NCBI GenBank assembly: GCA_027067775.1
Contig: JAMOVK010000058.1
Coordinates: forward strand, 1-45,876
Direction: 5' to 3'
Length of the DNA stretch: 45,876 nt
Source of the DNA: Deltaproteobacteria bacterium
Lineage (GTDB): Bacteria; Desulfobacterota; Dissulfuribacteria; Dissulfuribacterales; QOAL01
Made by a program: the position numbers and the translations under genes. The notes below the pieces were generated by a model. It had not been told where the DNA came from and searched no databases. It saw only the letters and a list, made by a program, of their open reading frames with translations. Positions within the stretch are counted from its first letter, which is position 1; each line of letters begins with the position of its first letter. Shown piece by piece: positions 9,822-19,160 of this stretch.

Positions 9822-10781
9822 TTAATTATTTTTAACAGGTACATATTTTCTTATTTTTTGATCCCATTGATACATATCAGCTGCCCAGAGGGTTTCAACC
9901 TCCTTCAACAGTTTGTTCATCCCTGACGTTCCAGAAAGAAGTTCATAGGCATCAAGTATTTCCTCGTCATCTATTCGATTGTCCATGTTTTTGTCTGCCC
10001 AATGAAATGGAGCCGAGACAATCCGGTTGTTGCCGCCAATGCCAACACTGACCGTCTGATCTGTTTTTATGGTGACTGTTCCCTTAAAGCGCAATCTTTT
10101 GTTTTCTTTTATTGATGAGGGCATGTTTGCCACATAAACAAAACGCAGGTTTGAGGTTTCCCCCTGATAAATCCATTTCAACAGTCCCTTTTCAAGAGAT
10201 GTATATTTAGGAACCGCCTTTAAGATTTTAAGGATTCGGGGAATATCCTCTTTAATAAGTACCGTCCTTTTTGCCTTAGGATCTATGTCTATTTTAATAA
10301 GTACAGGAAACAAGGCCCCTGGAGCACTATGTGCAGGCAGACAGCGAAGAGCGTCGATGTCTAGAGAAAGGCTTGATGGTCTGAAAACAAGATATCCTGC
10401 CATCATTCCCGCCATGGCAAAAAAGGCAGCTATTGCCGTAACAAAAAAAGCAACCCTTTTCTTGTGCTGATTGTTTGGAAAAGACTGAGCTGTCCTTGAA
10501 CTGTCTTGTTCCTGTTGCTCTAGAGCTTCACCGTTTTCATCGGTATCCTCTTGTGGCAGCTTTTCAAGGATTTCCTCTACATCGACCTCTAAAGTTTGGG
10601 CCAACTTTTCAGCATTTTCCCGCTTTACACTGGGATATCTTTTATTCTCCCACCTGGAAATGGTGTCGATGGTAACCCCAACGACAGTGGCAACATAGAG
10701 CTGGGTAAGACCTCGCTCTTCCCTGATCTTTTTAATTTTTTTGCTATCCAGCCTGACGGTCTGGGGTAGAGACGAATACAT
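9822..10781 (-). CDS. Membrane-anchored XRE-family HTH protein with a C-terminal EF-hand-like loop
   Basis: N-terminal HTH (IREERGLTQLYVATVVGVTIDTISRWENKRYPSV), one TM segment (VAFFVTAIAAFFAMAGMMAGYLVF), DKNMDNRIDDEE loop. Confidence 0.8.
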   Translation of the reverse strand: MYSSLPQTVRLDSKKIKKIREERGLTQLYVATVVGVTIDTISRWENKRYPSVKRENAEKLAQTLEVDVEEILEKLPQEDTDENGEALEQQEQDSSRTAQSFPNNQHKKRVAFFVTAIAAFFAMAGMMAGYLVFRPSSLSLDIDALRCLPAHSAPGALFPVLIKIDIDPKAKRTVLIKEDIPRILKILKAVPKYTSLEKGLLKWIYQGETSNLRFVYVANMPSSIKENKRLRFKGTVTIKTDQTVSVGIGGNNRIVSAPFHWADKNMDNRIDDEEILDAYELLSGTSGMNKLLKEVETLWAADMYQWDQKIRKYVPVKNN

Positions 10782-10984
10782 GTATAGTCGTGTCTACTTT
10801 TTCTATTTTGTTGAAATTACATAAAAATCATTCTACGTCGATCCGAATCATACAGATGTCTGGTGGCATATAACCCGATGTCCATTGTTTTGGCAACCAG
10901 CTTTTCATATTCTCAGTAGAAAAGAAAGCAAATCCTACTTTTTATATTTTTTAAGAACTAAGAAAACAAGGAGGTAGATGTTAG

Positions 10985-11719
10985 ATGAGACTGAAAGGAA
11001 AAAAGAGATTTGGACAAAAGGTAGTGAGAGTTGGTTTTAAAGGTATGGTCATGGGGGCAGCCTGCCTGTTCCTTGTATCTGGTCTGCCAAACAATAGTGG
11101 AGCTTCGTCATACGCAGATGCAGTAAAGGCAGAGGCCAAAAAGTCAGTTACCGATACCGTTAGCGAGGCCAAAAGCGGTGCTGAAAAAACTGTAGTCAAA
11201 GCGGTGGAAAGCGCGAAGGAAAAGGCTAAAGAGGCAGTTGTCAAGCCAGTATCAGAGACTCAGGATAAGATCGAAAAGAAAACAGAAGAGGTAACAGGAA
11301 AAACAGAAGAGGTAAAGGAAGAGGTAAAAAAAGACGTAGTAAAAGTCAAGGAGCAAGTACCCGAATTTATCGATATCAATACCCAGGAAGCATGTCCAGA
11401 TCTTGAGGGCTTAAAAAAGGATAAAAAGAGCGTAAAACACTTTAGTCATGCATCCCATATAAAAATGTTGAAGCAGGAGACAAAGGGTTTCGTGTGTGCC
11501 ACTTGCCACAAGGGTGCGAAGAGTGAGGATGATATCCTTAAGTCAGATAAATGTAAAAGGATGGAGGTGGAACTTAAGGAAGCAGGGGGACCAGCAAAGT
11601 TAAAGGACTATTTTCACTCAACGTGCCTCAAGTGTCACAAAGAACTGAAGAAACAAGGCAAGGCCACAGGCCCTGTCTCCTGCAAGGGATGTCATAGTAG
11701 ACAAGGGGGTGACGAGTAA
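10985..11719 (+). CDS. Triheme c-type cytochrome (c3/c7-like) with N-terminal coiled-coil, LEA-like low-complexity region
   Basis: CATCH, CLKCH and CKGCH motifs, FSHASH axial-ligand motif, Lys/Glu/Ala-rich repeats before the heme domain. Confidence 0.85.
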   Translation: MRLKGKKRFGQKVVRVGFKGMVMGAACLFLVSGLPNNSGASSYADAVKAEAKKSVTDTVSEAKSGAEKTVVKAVESAKEKAKEAVVKPVSETQDKIEKKTEEVTGKTEEVKEEVKKDVVKVKEQVPEFIDINTQEACPDLEGLKKDKKSVKHFSHASHIKMLKQETKGFVCATCHKGAKSEDDILKSDKCKRMEVELKEAGGPAKLKDYFHSTCLKCHKELKKQGKATGPVSCKGCHSRQGGDE

Positions 11720-12213
11720 TGACCAAAATAAGAAATGCGTGGGCAATTTTGATAGTTGCCGCCTGTCTGTTGGCTTTTTCAGCAACTGCCCATTCTTCAG
11801 AAAAGATAAAAGGTGTAGTGAATGCAGTGTATGAAGATGCCTCATTTTGTCAGGTAACAGGCAAGCTCTTAAATAAAGAGTGTGTTTGCCCCAAGGATGT
11901 GGACAAAAAGTTGAAGTCTGTGGTGGTTGTCCAGTCAAAGGATGCTTCTGTTATGCCCCAGAAGGACCAGAAGATAATAGTCAAATTCAAAGGAGCAGGA
12001 AAGACAACCGGACAGCTATTGATGACAGCAGAAAATGATTTGTCCAAGGAAGATATTGAAAAGATAAAAGGGGAAGGCACGGTGGTGCTGTGGAAGCTGG
12101 GTGACAAAGGACCCGTAATGGTTATTGAGACAAAAGATGTGTTAAAACCCTCAAAGGATGCAGCGGCCAAGATGATACTCAAGAAAAAGACCCCAAAGGT
12201 CGAGGGCTGCTAA
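11719..12213 (+). CDS. Hypothetical secreted protein
   Basis: Signal peptide (AWAILIVAACLLAFSATAHS), colinear with and abutting the cytochrome gene. Confidence 0.65.
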   Translation: MTKIRNAWAILIVAACLLAFSATAHSSEKIKGVVNAVYEDASFCQVTGKLLNKECVCPKDVDKKLKSVVVVQSKDASVMPQKDQKIIVKFKGAGKTTGQLLMTAENDLSKEDIEKIKGEGTVVLWKLGDKGPVMVIETKDVLKPSKDAAAKMILKKKTPKVEGC

Positions 12214-12239
12214 ATAAAATAAAAAATAAAATAAAAAAG

Positions 12240-12275
12240 AAGGGGCAGGCTAACCTCCTGCCCCTTTGTTTTTTA
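12240..12275 (+). terminator. Rho-independent terminator
   Basis: AGGGGCAGG-CTAACCT-CCTGCCCCT followed by TTGTTTTTT. Confidence 0.85.
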
Positions 12276-12281
12276 ATGGCA

Positions 12282-13481
12282 TTATACCTTGATTTCTACT
12301 GTGGATATAAACCTCAGGATATGTCTATAGGCAGGCCATACTCTATCTATGCCCATTTGTTTAAATGTTTTTTCGATCCGGTCTATCTGTTTTCTAAGCC
12401 CTTCAACACCTGCCTGGCACATCCAAAGTGTCGATGGCACATCCTTATTTAGCAATACCTTCAGGGAAAGAGTGACAAGATATCTTTGACCTTCATCAAG
12501 GCCCATGTAAAAGAATCTTAACTGGGATTTGTCAATACAAACAAGATCCTTAACTACCCTGCCAATAAAGCCAATGCCCGTGCCGTTTTTGAAGGGAATT
12601 TTGGAGATAAAAATGGCAAAGTCATTGATTCCAGGTCTTGGCGGCAAGATGTCAAAAGGGGCAGAAAGGGAAGACACCTGTCTTTTTAATGCCATTTTCA
12701 GACGTCTTACGGCTATGTTTATTGTGGGATCATGTTCCTTGAACCAAAGATCTATATAGTGCTGAATATTTATCACACGCATCAAGATCTTGTTTTTCCT
12801 GGTCACAAGGCCAATATGGGTAGGGATGGCCCACGCATGGCCTTGATTGTGGGGAGAGAACGATACCTGAGGGATCAGTTCAAGTGTGGCATCCCTGTCC
12901 AAAAGGGTCGGATCACATCTGATCTCATCCGGGAAAATGTCAACCTTGTATGTGCCAGATGGCCTAAGAATGTTGCCTGAAATTTCATAGACTTTAAGAG
13001 TCCTTTTGTTAGGACAGCACATGGCATCGTTTTTCCCATGTTCCAACATACCCACAAACACAAGTCCATGTCTGTAAAGCGAAAGATAGTGTATTTTAAT
13101 TCTGTCTCCAAGCTGAGCCTGTGCCTTTGGCAGCCATCTGTCGTTTTTGCATGACAGGAAGAAAAGCGTTCTGAAAGTGCCGCTTCCTCCTGTTTCATAT
13201 GCCAAGACAAGAGCAGCCACCTTCGTTCCCTTCCAGGAGGAGGTGGTAACCTTCTCTATTCGGGCCTGAAATCTCGATGATCCACCATGAAGATGACTCT
13301 TTTGAACAAAATATCCCTTTTCCAGTGTAACTTTGCCTCCGGGGGCGTTCTCTAATGGAAGTACGAGATTTTCAAAGGTGGCATAAACAGGGCTTTTTTC
13401 TGTTGACCAGCCATCTACTGGCCAAAACAGAGAAATTAGAAATAAAATGGATACAAGGGTGAAAGAGACGTACCTAATCAT
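12282..13481 (-). CDS. Hypothetical secreted protein
   Basis: 399-aa ORF with signal peptide; no family recognised. Confidence 0.6.
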   Translation of the reverse strand: MIRYVSFTLVSILFLISLFWPVDGWSTEKSPVYATFENLVLPLENAPGGKVTLEKGYFVQKSHLHGGSSRFQARIEKVTTSSWKGTKVAALVLAYETGGSGTFRTLFFLSCKNDRWLPKAQAQLGDRIKIHYLSLYRHGLVFVGMLEHGKNDAMCCPNKRTLKVYEISGNILRPSGTYKVDIFPDEIRCDPTLLDRDATLELIPQVSFSPHNQGHAWAIPTHIGLVTRKNKILMRVINIQHYIDLWFKEHDPTINIAVRRLKMALKRQVSSLSAPFDILPPRPGINDFAIFISKIPFKNGTGIGFIGRVVKDLVCIDKSQLRFFYMGLDEGQRYLVTLSLKVLLNKDVPSTLWMCQAGVEGLRKQIDRIEKTFKQMGIDRVWPAYRHILRFISTVEIKV

Positions 13482-13665
13482 GACAACTCCTGTAAAAATA
13501 TATAAGACTGCACTGCGTTATTTCTGTCCACTGTTAAGCACGGCCTCAAGGGTAACCGGATTATGCAGGACATATCAAGCCAATTCTACAGTGTTGCTGC
13601 ATCATTCGCATCGTCTTACTCTTGTATGTAGCTGGTTTTATATTGGCATTGATAGCTTGTCATAA

Positions 13666-13694
13666 TTGACTTTTTCAATGTCCGTGGATAAGTT
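13666..13694 (+). promoter_or_regulatory. Sigma70-like promoter for tRNA-Leu
   Basis: TTGACT - 17 nt - TAAGTT, about 10 nt before the tRNA 5' end. Confidence 0.5.
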
Positions 13695-13703
13695 CTAGTC
13701 CAG

Positions 13704-13791
13704 GCCCGGGTGGTGGAATTGGTAGACACAAGGGACTTAAAATCCCTTGGAGCTTTGCTCCGTGCGAGTTCGACTCTCGCCCCGGGCACCA
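13704..13791 (+). tRNA. tRNA-Leu (anticodon TAA), CCA encoded
   Basis: Acceptor stem GCCCGGG/CCCGGGC, anticodon loop CTTAAAA in AGGGA/TCCCT, long variable arm, GTTCGAC T-loop, ACCA end. Confidence 0.95.
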
Positions 13792-13967
13792 TCTCGAACA
13801 CAAGCCCTTCAGAGACTAGGATTTCCCGCACCACAAAAACATCCCGCTTTTTAAAATTTAACCTTTTGTCCGACCAGGTAATGATTCTCCAATCATAAGA
13901 TTAAACTTACACAAGATTTGAGACGATAAAAGAAAAAAGGGATCTTTTATAAACTATGGCCAAGACC

Positions 13968-14009
13968 GCCCGCCTTTTGCCAAGACAAAATGGCAAGGCG
14001 GGCTTTTTT
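13968..14009 (+). terminator. Terminator or attenuator-like hairpin in front of the hemerythrin gene
   Basis: GCCCGCCTTTTGCCA / TGGCAAGGCGGGC followed by TTTTTT. Confidence 0.7.
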
Positions 14010-14023
14010 GTGGGAGATGTGCA

Positions 14024-14413
14024 ATGAAGTGGCAAAGTTCTTTTTCAACAGGAATAAAGAAAATAGATGAAGAACACAAGATCCTTGTGGAGATGCTGAA
14101 CAAGCTCGAGTCTTCTATGTATTCGGACAAAAAGGACAAGGTTTTGGCCTTGGTACTTAGAAATCTTGTTGACTATGTAAAGTTTCACTTTAAAAGTGAA
14201 GAAGAGGTCATGGAGAAGATAGGCTTTCCTGAACTTCAGCGTCACAGGAAGCTTCACAAGAATCTTGTTCACGAGGTGGCAACCATTCTTTTGGATTTAA
14301 AGCATGGGCGCGCCTGGTCTGTTCCAGAGCTTGTTGGTTTTCTGCAGCACTGGCTTATGGACCACATCTTGGGAGAAGACCTGAAGATAGGCCAATATCT
14401 CGGCGTGATCTAG
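14024..14413 (+). CDS. Bacteriohemerythrin
   Basis: FSTGIKKIDEEHKILVEMLNKL, VKFHFKSEEEVMEKIGFPELQRHRKLHKNLV, HWLMDHILGEDLKIGQYL. Confidence 0.93.
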   Translation: MKWQSSFSTGIKKIDEEHKILVEMLNKLESSMYSDKKDKVLALVLRNLVDYVKFHFKSEEEVMEKIGFPELQRHRKLHKNLVHEVATILLDLKHGRAWSVPELVGFLQHWLMDHILGEDLKIGQYLGVI

Positions 14414-14440
14414 GTTCCCAGTCGGCATAGTTATCTGGAT

Positions 14441-15436
14441 TTAAAGTCTGGACAGTCTTTCACAGGCCTCGTCAACCCGTTGGGCTGGCAAGGCGCCCAT
14501 TTGCCATGCTTCTTTTAATCCTAAAAGGGCATGATTCAGGTTCATAAGATTGTTGCACACGAGAAGTAGATCATGGCCTGACATGAGGGAAAAAAGGGCT
14601 GCTTGGGCAATGTCTACCTCTGTCAAGGCCCCTTTCATCTCCAGGTCGTCAGTCATTAGAACTCCAGAGAAGCCAAATTCGTTCCTCAAAAGTTCTGTGG
14701 CAATATGATATGAGAAAGTGGCCGGTTTTTCGGGATCAAGGGCCTGAAATATTACGTGAGAAGTCATGATGCAGCTGACTCCCGCCTCAGTAGCTGCTTT
14801 AAAAGGCAAGGCCTCAAGCAGTATGGTATCTTTATCTGCGGTAACTGTAGGGAGTTGATGATGAGGGTCAAGTTCCACCCTGCCAATTCCTGGAAAGTGT
14901 TTTGCCGTAGTCCTTATGCAGTATTTTTCAAGGTAATCGATATAGATTGCGCCAAGTCTTGCAACCTTTTCTGGTTCTGTACCAAAACATCTTCCCTTTA
15001 GTACATTTTCTTCTGCATGCAGGCAAAGATCTAATACAGGGGCAAGGTTTATATCTATTGAAAAGGTTCTCAGTAGACTCACCGTTGTACTGGCAAGGGC
15101 AATCATGGCCCTTTCAGGTTCTTTATCCTTTCTAATATCATTCTGTGAGGGCATGTCAGAAAAATCTGGTGGTTTAAGTCTGCGAACAGGCCCTCCTTCC
15201 TGATCAACTGCAAGAACCGGCTTGAGGCCATGATCAAGACATGCCGTTTTTATATCATTACAGAGATTTTTAAGGGCCTTAGGCCCTTTTCGGGCATTCT
15301 TGGAAAACAGGATAAATTTTGAAATGCCATAGTCTCTAATAAGGGTCACGGTGTCATTGTCGAGCCTGGTGCCTGGAATCCCGGTCATAAAGAGTTGGCC
15401 GATTCCTGATTCTTTCCAGAAATTTGATTGTGCCAT
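14441..15436 (-). CDS. nagZ: Beta-N-acetylhexosaminidase (GH3, NagZ-like)
   Basis: KHFPGIGRVELDPHHQLPTV motif and VLMTDDLEMKGAL. Confidence 0.9.
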   Translation of the reverse strand: MAQSNFWKESGIGQLFMTGIPGTRLDNDTVTLIRDYGISKFILFSKNARKGPKALKNLCNDIKTACLDHGLKPVLAVDQEGGPVRRLKPPDFSDMPSQNDIRKDKEPERAMIALASTTVSLLRTFSIDINLAPVLDLCLHAEENVLKGRCFGTEPEKVARLGAIYIDYLEKYCIRTTAKHFPGIGRVELDPHHQLPTVTADKDTILLEALPFKAATEAGVSCIMTSHVIFQALDPEKPATFSYHIATELLRNEFGFSGVLMTDDLEMKGALTEVDIAQAALFSLMSGHDLLLVCNNLMNLNHALLGLKEAWQMGALPAQRVDEACERLSRL

Positions 15437-15528
15437 AAAGGTTAGTGAATTATCATCCTCCTACTGCAGCTTTTCAGTGATTCTATACCTTAATATACCG
15501 CTGTCTAGGGGGAGCATAAAAAATAGTA

Positions 15529-16323
15529 ATGAATGTATTGGATGCAGTTTTCCTCGGGGTCTTGCAAGGAATCACAGAGTTTCTTCCTGTATCGAGTTCC
15601 GGCCATTTGGTCCTGGCAGAGTATTTTCTCCATCTTGAAGAAGCTGGTCTGGCCTTTGATGTTGTTCTCCATATGGGAACTTTGGTTGCGGTAATTGCCT
15701 ATTTTTACAAAGACTGGCTTTCAATGGCCGCGTCGCTTTTTAATAGAGGAAAAAACACTGAAGCAAGGCGGCTTTTCTGGCTGCTTGTAGTCGGTACGGT
15801 TCCTGGGGCGGTAACAGGTTTTCTGCTTGAACACGCGGCAGCCACCTATTTCCGTTCTCCTTGGGTGGTTGTATGTACCCTGTCTGGGGTCGCTATAGTC
15901 CTATTTGTTGCAGACAGACTTGCAAGGCATGAGTTGGACATAAAGGCACTTGGCCTTACCCAGGCCATCTTGGTGGGGCTGTCTCAGGCATTGGCTATAG
16001 TTCCAGGTGTGTCGAGAAGTGGCATAACTATGACCTGTGGACTTCTTCTGGGTTTTAAGAGAGAGGCTGCTGCCCGATTTTCCTTCTTGCTTTCTGCACC
16101 GATAATAGCCGGGGCAGGGTTCTATGAAATGGTCAAACTTCTGCGGCATGGTCTTTCTTCATTAGATTCAAGCTATTTTTTTGGTTTTTTGGCATCGGCT
16201 GTATCAGGTTACTTTGTCATAGCCTTTTTGATGAATTATCTCAAAAGGCATACCTTCACACCCTTTGTGATTTACAGACTCGTGCTAGCTGCAGTAGTGG
16301 CAACTGTACTGCTTTTGGCATAA
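15529..16323 (+). CDS. uppP: Undecaprenyl-diphosphatase
   Basis: GVLQGITEFLPVSSSGHLVL and LAIVPGVSRSGITMTCGLLLGF signatures. Confidence 0.95.
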   Translation: MNVLDAVFLGVLQGITEFLPVSSSGHLVLAEYFLHLEEAGLAFDVVLHMGTLVAVIAYFYKDWLSMAASLFNRGKNTEARRLFWLLVVGTVPGAVTGFLLEHAAATYFRSPWVVVCTLSGVAIVLFVADRLARHELDIKALGLTQAILVGLSQALAIVPGVSRSGITMTCGLLLGFKREAAARFSFLLSAPIIAGAGFYEMVKLLRHGLSSLDSSYFFGFLASAVSGYFVIAFLMNYLKRHTFTPFVIYRLVLAAVVATVLLLA

Positions 16324-16333
16324 GGAGTTTTTT

Positions 16334-17368
16334 ATGAATAAGGAGTTTTTCAAGGCCTTCACTGTTGTTTTTGTAATAATTCTGATTTCAGGCTGTAGTA
16401 TTTGCAGAGGAGCAAGTCTTTCAGCCGTTAAAAAAAGTGTGGTTTTTGTCTCTAGCATCGTCCTTCAGCCAGACGATCTCATGCATCCTGTAGTTCACAA
16501 AGGTATTGGGCCAGGGTTTGTCTTGGATAGGGCAGGCCATGTTTTGATCCAGTTATCTTCCATTTCCGATCCCCATTCTCTTGAATGCTCCATAGAGTCA
16601 AAGGGATACTGGCCAGCAGTGTTGATTGGAAGTGACCCTGTTACAGGTATTGGTGTCTTGCAGATAAAGGGGCCAGAAAAGGTGCTTTCTGGTCTCAAAC
16701 CAGTGGATATGTCAGAAAGACAGCTTGGTTTTGGTGAACATATTTATACTGTAGGAATAAATCCAGACGGTTCTCGAACAGTGGTTCCAGGTGTTGTTTC
16801 CGCTCCTGTAACCGTTGTTGGTCTTAAGAGCAAAGGAATTGAAAAAGTGGTGCAGACTTCCATTTTTATACATAGGGGGCTTGATGGGGCACCAGCCTTT
16901 GACAGGGGTGGAAAATTTATAGGTATGGCTATCACTGTTGCTGAACAGCCTCCGCCCAATGTAGGATATCTTCTTCCCGTTTCTTTGGTTAGATGGGTTG
17001 CAAATAGCATAGTAGAAAAAGGCTCTGTGACTAGGGCCTATCTTGGGGCAGAAGTAGTCAGTGTAAACAAACCCCTTGCAAAGCTTCTCAATCTGCCTTC
17101 TGATAAGGGTGCGTTGATAGTCAAGGTGTCTCCTGGCAGTCCTGCCAGTATGGCAGGACTGCGTGGCTGTTCCAGGAATCTTCGTCTTGGAAACAGGCTC
17201 TATCCCATGGGAGGCGACCTGATAGTTGCAGTAGACAGGATACCCATCGATTCTGATCAAAAACTTGTTGAAGTGTTGAATCAAAAAGGACCTGGGAACA
17301 AGGTCCTGCTTTCTTTTTACAGGGACGGACGTCTAAAAAGAGTCCAGGTCCTGCTTGGGAAGAGATAG
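16334..17368 (+). CDS. HtrA/DegP-like PDZ lipoprotein, probable catalytically inactive pseudoprotease
   Basis: Lipobox LISGC; trypsin-like fold signatures without canonical His/Asp/Ser; C-terminal PDZ domain. Confidence 0.75.
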   Translation: MNKEFFKAFTVVFVIILISGCSICRGASLSAVKKSVVFVSSIVLQPDDLMHPVVHKGIGPGFVLDRAGHVLIQLSSISDPHSLECSIESKGYWPAVLIGSDPVTGIGVLQIKGPEKVLSGLKPVDMSERQLGFGEHIYTVGINPDGSRTVVPGVVSAPVTVVGLKSKGIEKVVQTSIFIHRGLDGAPAFDRGGKFIGMAITVAEQPPPNVGYLLPVSLVRWVANSIVEKGSVTRAYLGAEVVSVNKPLAKLLNLPSDKGALIVKVSPGSPASMAGLRGCSRNLRLGNRLYPMGGDLIVAVDRIPIDSDQKLVEVLNQKGPGNKVLLSFYRDGRLKRVQVLLGKR

Positions 17369-17828
17369 GGAAAATTTCGTTTTTTTGTATGGCTTTTTTA
17401 ATTCAAAGGTTTTTTCTAAAAATGAAAATGGAAGAATTTAGGAGTTTTTAAGAGATTTCGAGTTCTATCGGTAATTGTTGAAAAAGTCGTTCAAGGTTAT
17501 AACCTGCTGTAAAAACTGATAAATTTTTGTCCAAAAATTTTCAAGGATTCACGGTATGTTAGATTTGTATTGGCTAAATTTTACGAAATTTTGAGAGGAT
17601 ATGGCGTTGTTGAAAAACATCTGTCTTCTTTGACATATTTCATAATAATCTGCTTTGACAGCCAAGGCTTAGCAAATTAAAAAATGGGCCATATTCCTTG
17701 GGTGACAAATTTTCAGCACGAGCTCAAAAAGAAATCTTTCTAATTGTTTTTTTGTTTGCAAAAGAGGGCCTTGTCAGCCTTATGAATTTTTCTTTACTGT
17801 CTTTAAATCTTCGATTGGAGTGTAGGTC

Positions 17829-19154
17829 ATGAGGGAGTTGTGGGAGGAGATAAAGGATAGGCTGCGCCAGAAGGTGTCTGAAGGAAGCTACAGACTCTGG
17901 ATCGAGCCTTTAAAATTTGACAGGGCGGAAGGAAATACCCTGATTCTCAAGTGTCCTAATCAGTTTTTTGCATCATGGGTTCAGGAGCACTATTTTCCTT
18001 ATATTAAGGAAGATCTTTTAGATCTTGGAATGGATGTAAAGATAAGGCTGGAGGCGGTAGAGAAGATCAAGGAGTCTGCAAGGCGCCAGCTTCATCTGCC
18101 TAAGTTTTCCCCAACAGAGATTCCCCGTCCGAACCTGTGCGAAAGATTTACCTTTGACGAGTTTGTTGTCGGGGAGTGTAATCAGTATGCCCATGCTGCG
18201 TGTTGGGAGGCTGCCAATGGAGGCTCTTTTTCTGCGCGCACAATCTTTCTTCATGCCTCATCAGGTCTTGGAAAGAGTCATCTGACCCAGGCTGTGGGCC
18301 ACAAGATACTGGAAAGGCTTCCAGAGGCAAGGCTGTGCTACCTGACGGCAAACGATTTTACTCAGCAGGTGGTTTCAGCTATTAAAACCAATTCGCTCGA
18401 TGCTTTGAAGAAGCGCTTTTATAGCCAGTGCGATTGCCTGCTTATTGAACAGGTCCACTGTCTTTCTGGAAGGGAGAGGACACAGAGTGAGTTGGCACTT
18501 GCCCTTGATCCCCTTATTGATAGAGGAAAAATTGTTATCTTTACAGGTAACCAGTTGCCAAGGGCTATCCCAAAGCTTAGCGATGTTCTGCGCTCCCGTC
18601 TGGCAAGCGGTATTATTACTTCCATAAATCCACCAGACTTTGAAACACGCAAGAAGATAGTTGCAAGAAAGGCAAGAAGCCAGGGTGTTGAAATCAGCAA
18701 AGAGACTGTTGAATACCTGGCTCATCATCTAAAGGGAGACATCAGGAAGATAGAAAGCGCTGTAATAGGCCTTATTACCAAATCTTCCCTTTTAAAGAAG
18801 TCTATAGATCTAGCCCTTGCCAGAGAAATAATTCATGAGATAGTCGGAGAGCCAGATACCCTGACCGTTTCGAAGATAACCGATCTCATATGCTGTCATT
18901 TCAGTTTAAGGCCTGAACAGATCAAGTCGAAATCCCGCAAGAGAGAGATAGCCCTTCCAAGGCAGATAGCCATGTACTTTGCAAGGAAGTACACTGATTC
19001 ATCCCTTCAATATATCGGTAGACAGTTTAACAGGGACCATGCGACAGTTCTTCATTCCATCAGGAAGATAGACAAAATGATCAAGACATCTTCCAAGTTC
19101 AGAAGCCAGATGAAATATCTGACAAATCAGGTGGAAAAACACAAGTGGCGTTAA
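17829..19154 (+). CDS. dnaA: DnaA-like replication initiator
   Basis: DnaA domain I, Walker A SSGLGKSHL, domain IV IGRQFNRDHATVLHSIRKI; Walker B region diverged (LLIEQVHCL). Confidence 0.85.
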   Translation: MRELWEEIKDRLRQKVSEGSYRLWIEPLKFDRAEGNTLILKCPNQFFASWVQEHYFPYIKEDLLDLGMDVKIRLEAVEKIKESARRQLHLPKFSPTEIPRPNLCERFTFDEFVVGECNQYAHAACWEAANGGSFSARTIFLHASSGLGKSHLTQAVGHKILERLPEARLCYLTANDFTQQVVSAIKTNSLDALKKRFYSQCDCLLIEQVHCLSGRERTQSELALALDPLIDRGKIVIFTGNQLPRAIPKLSDVLRSRLASGIITSINPPDFETRKKIVARKARSQGVEISKETVEYLAHHLKGDIRKIESAVIGLITKSSLLKKSIDLALAREIIHEIVGEPDTLTVSKITDLICCHFSLRPEQIKSKSRKREIALPRQIAMYFARKYTDSSLQYIGRQFNRDHATVLHSIRKIDKMIKTSSKFRSQMKYLTNQVEKHKWR

Positions 19155-19160
19155 GGCCCC

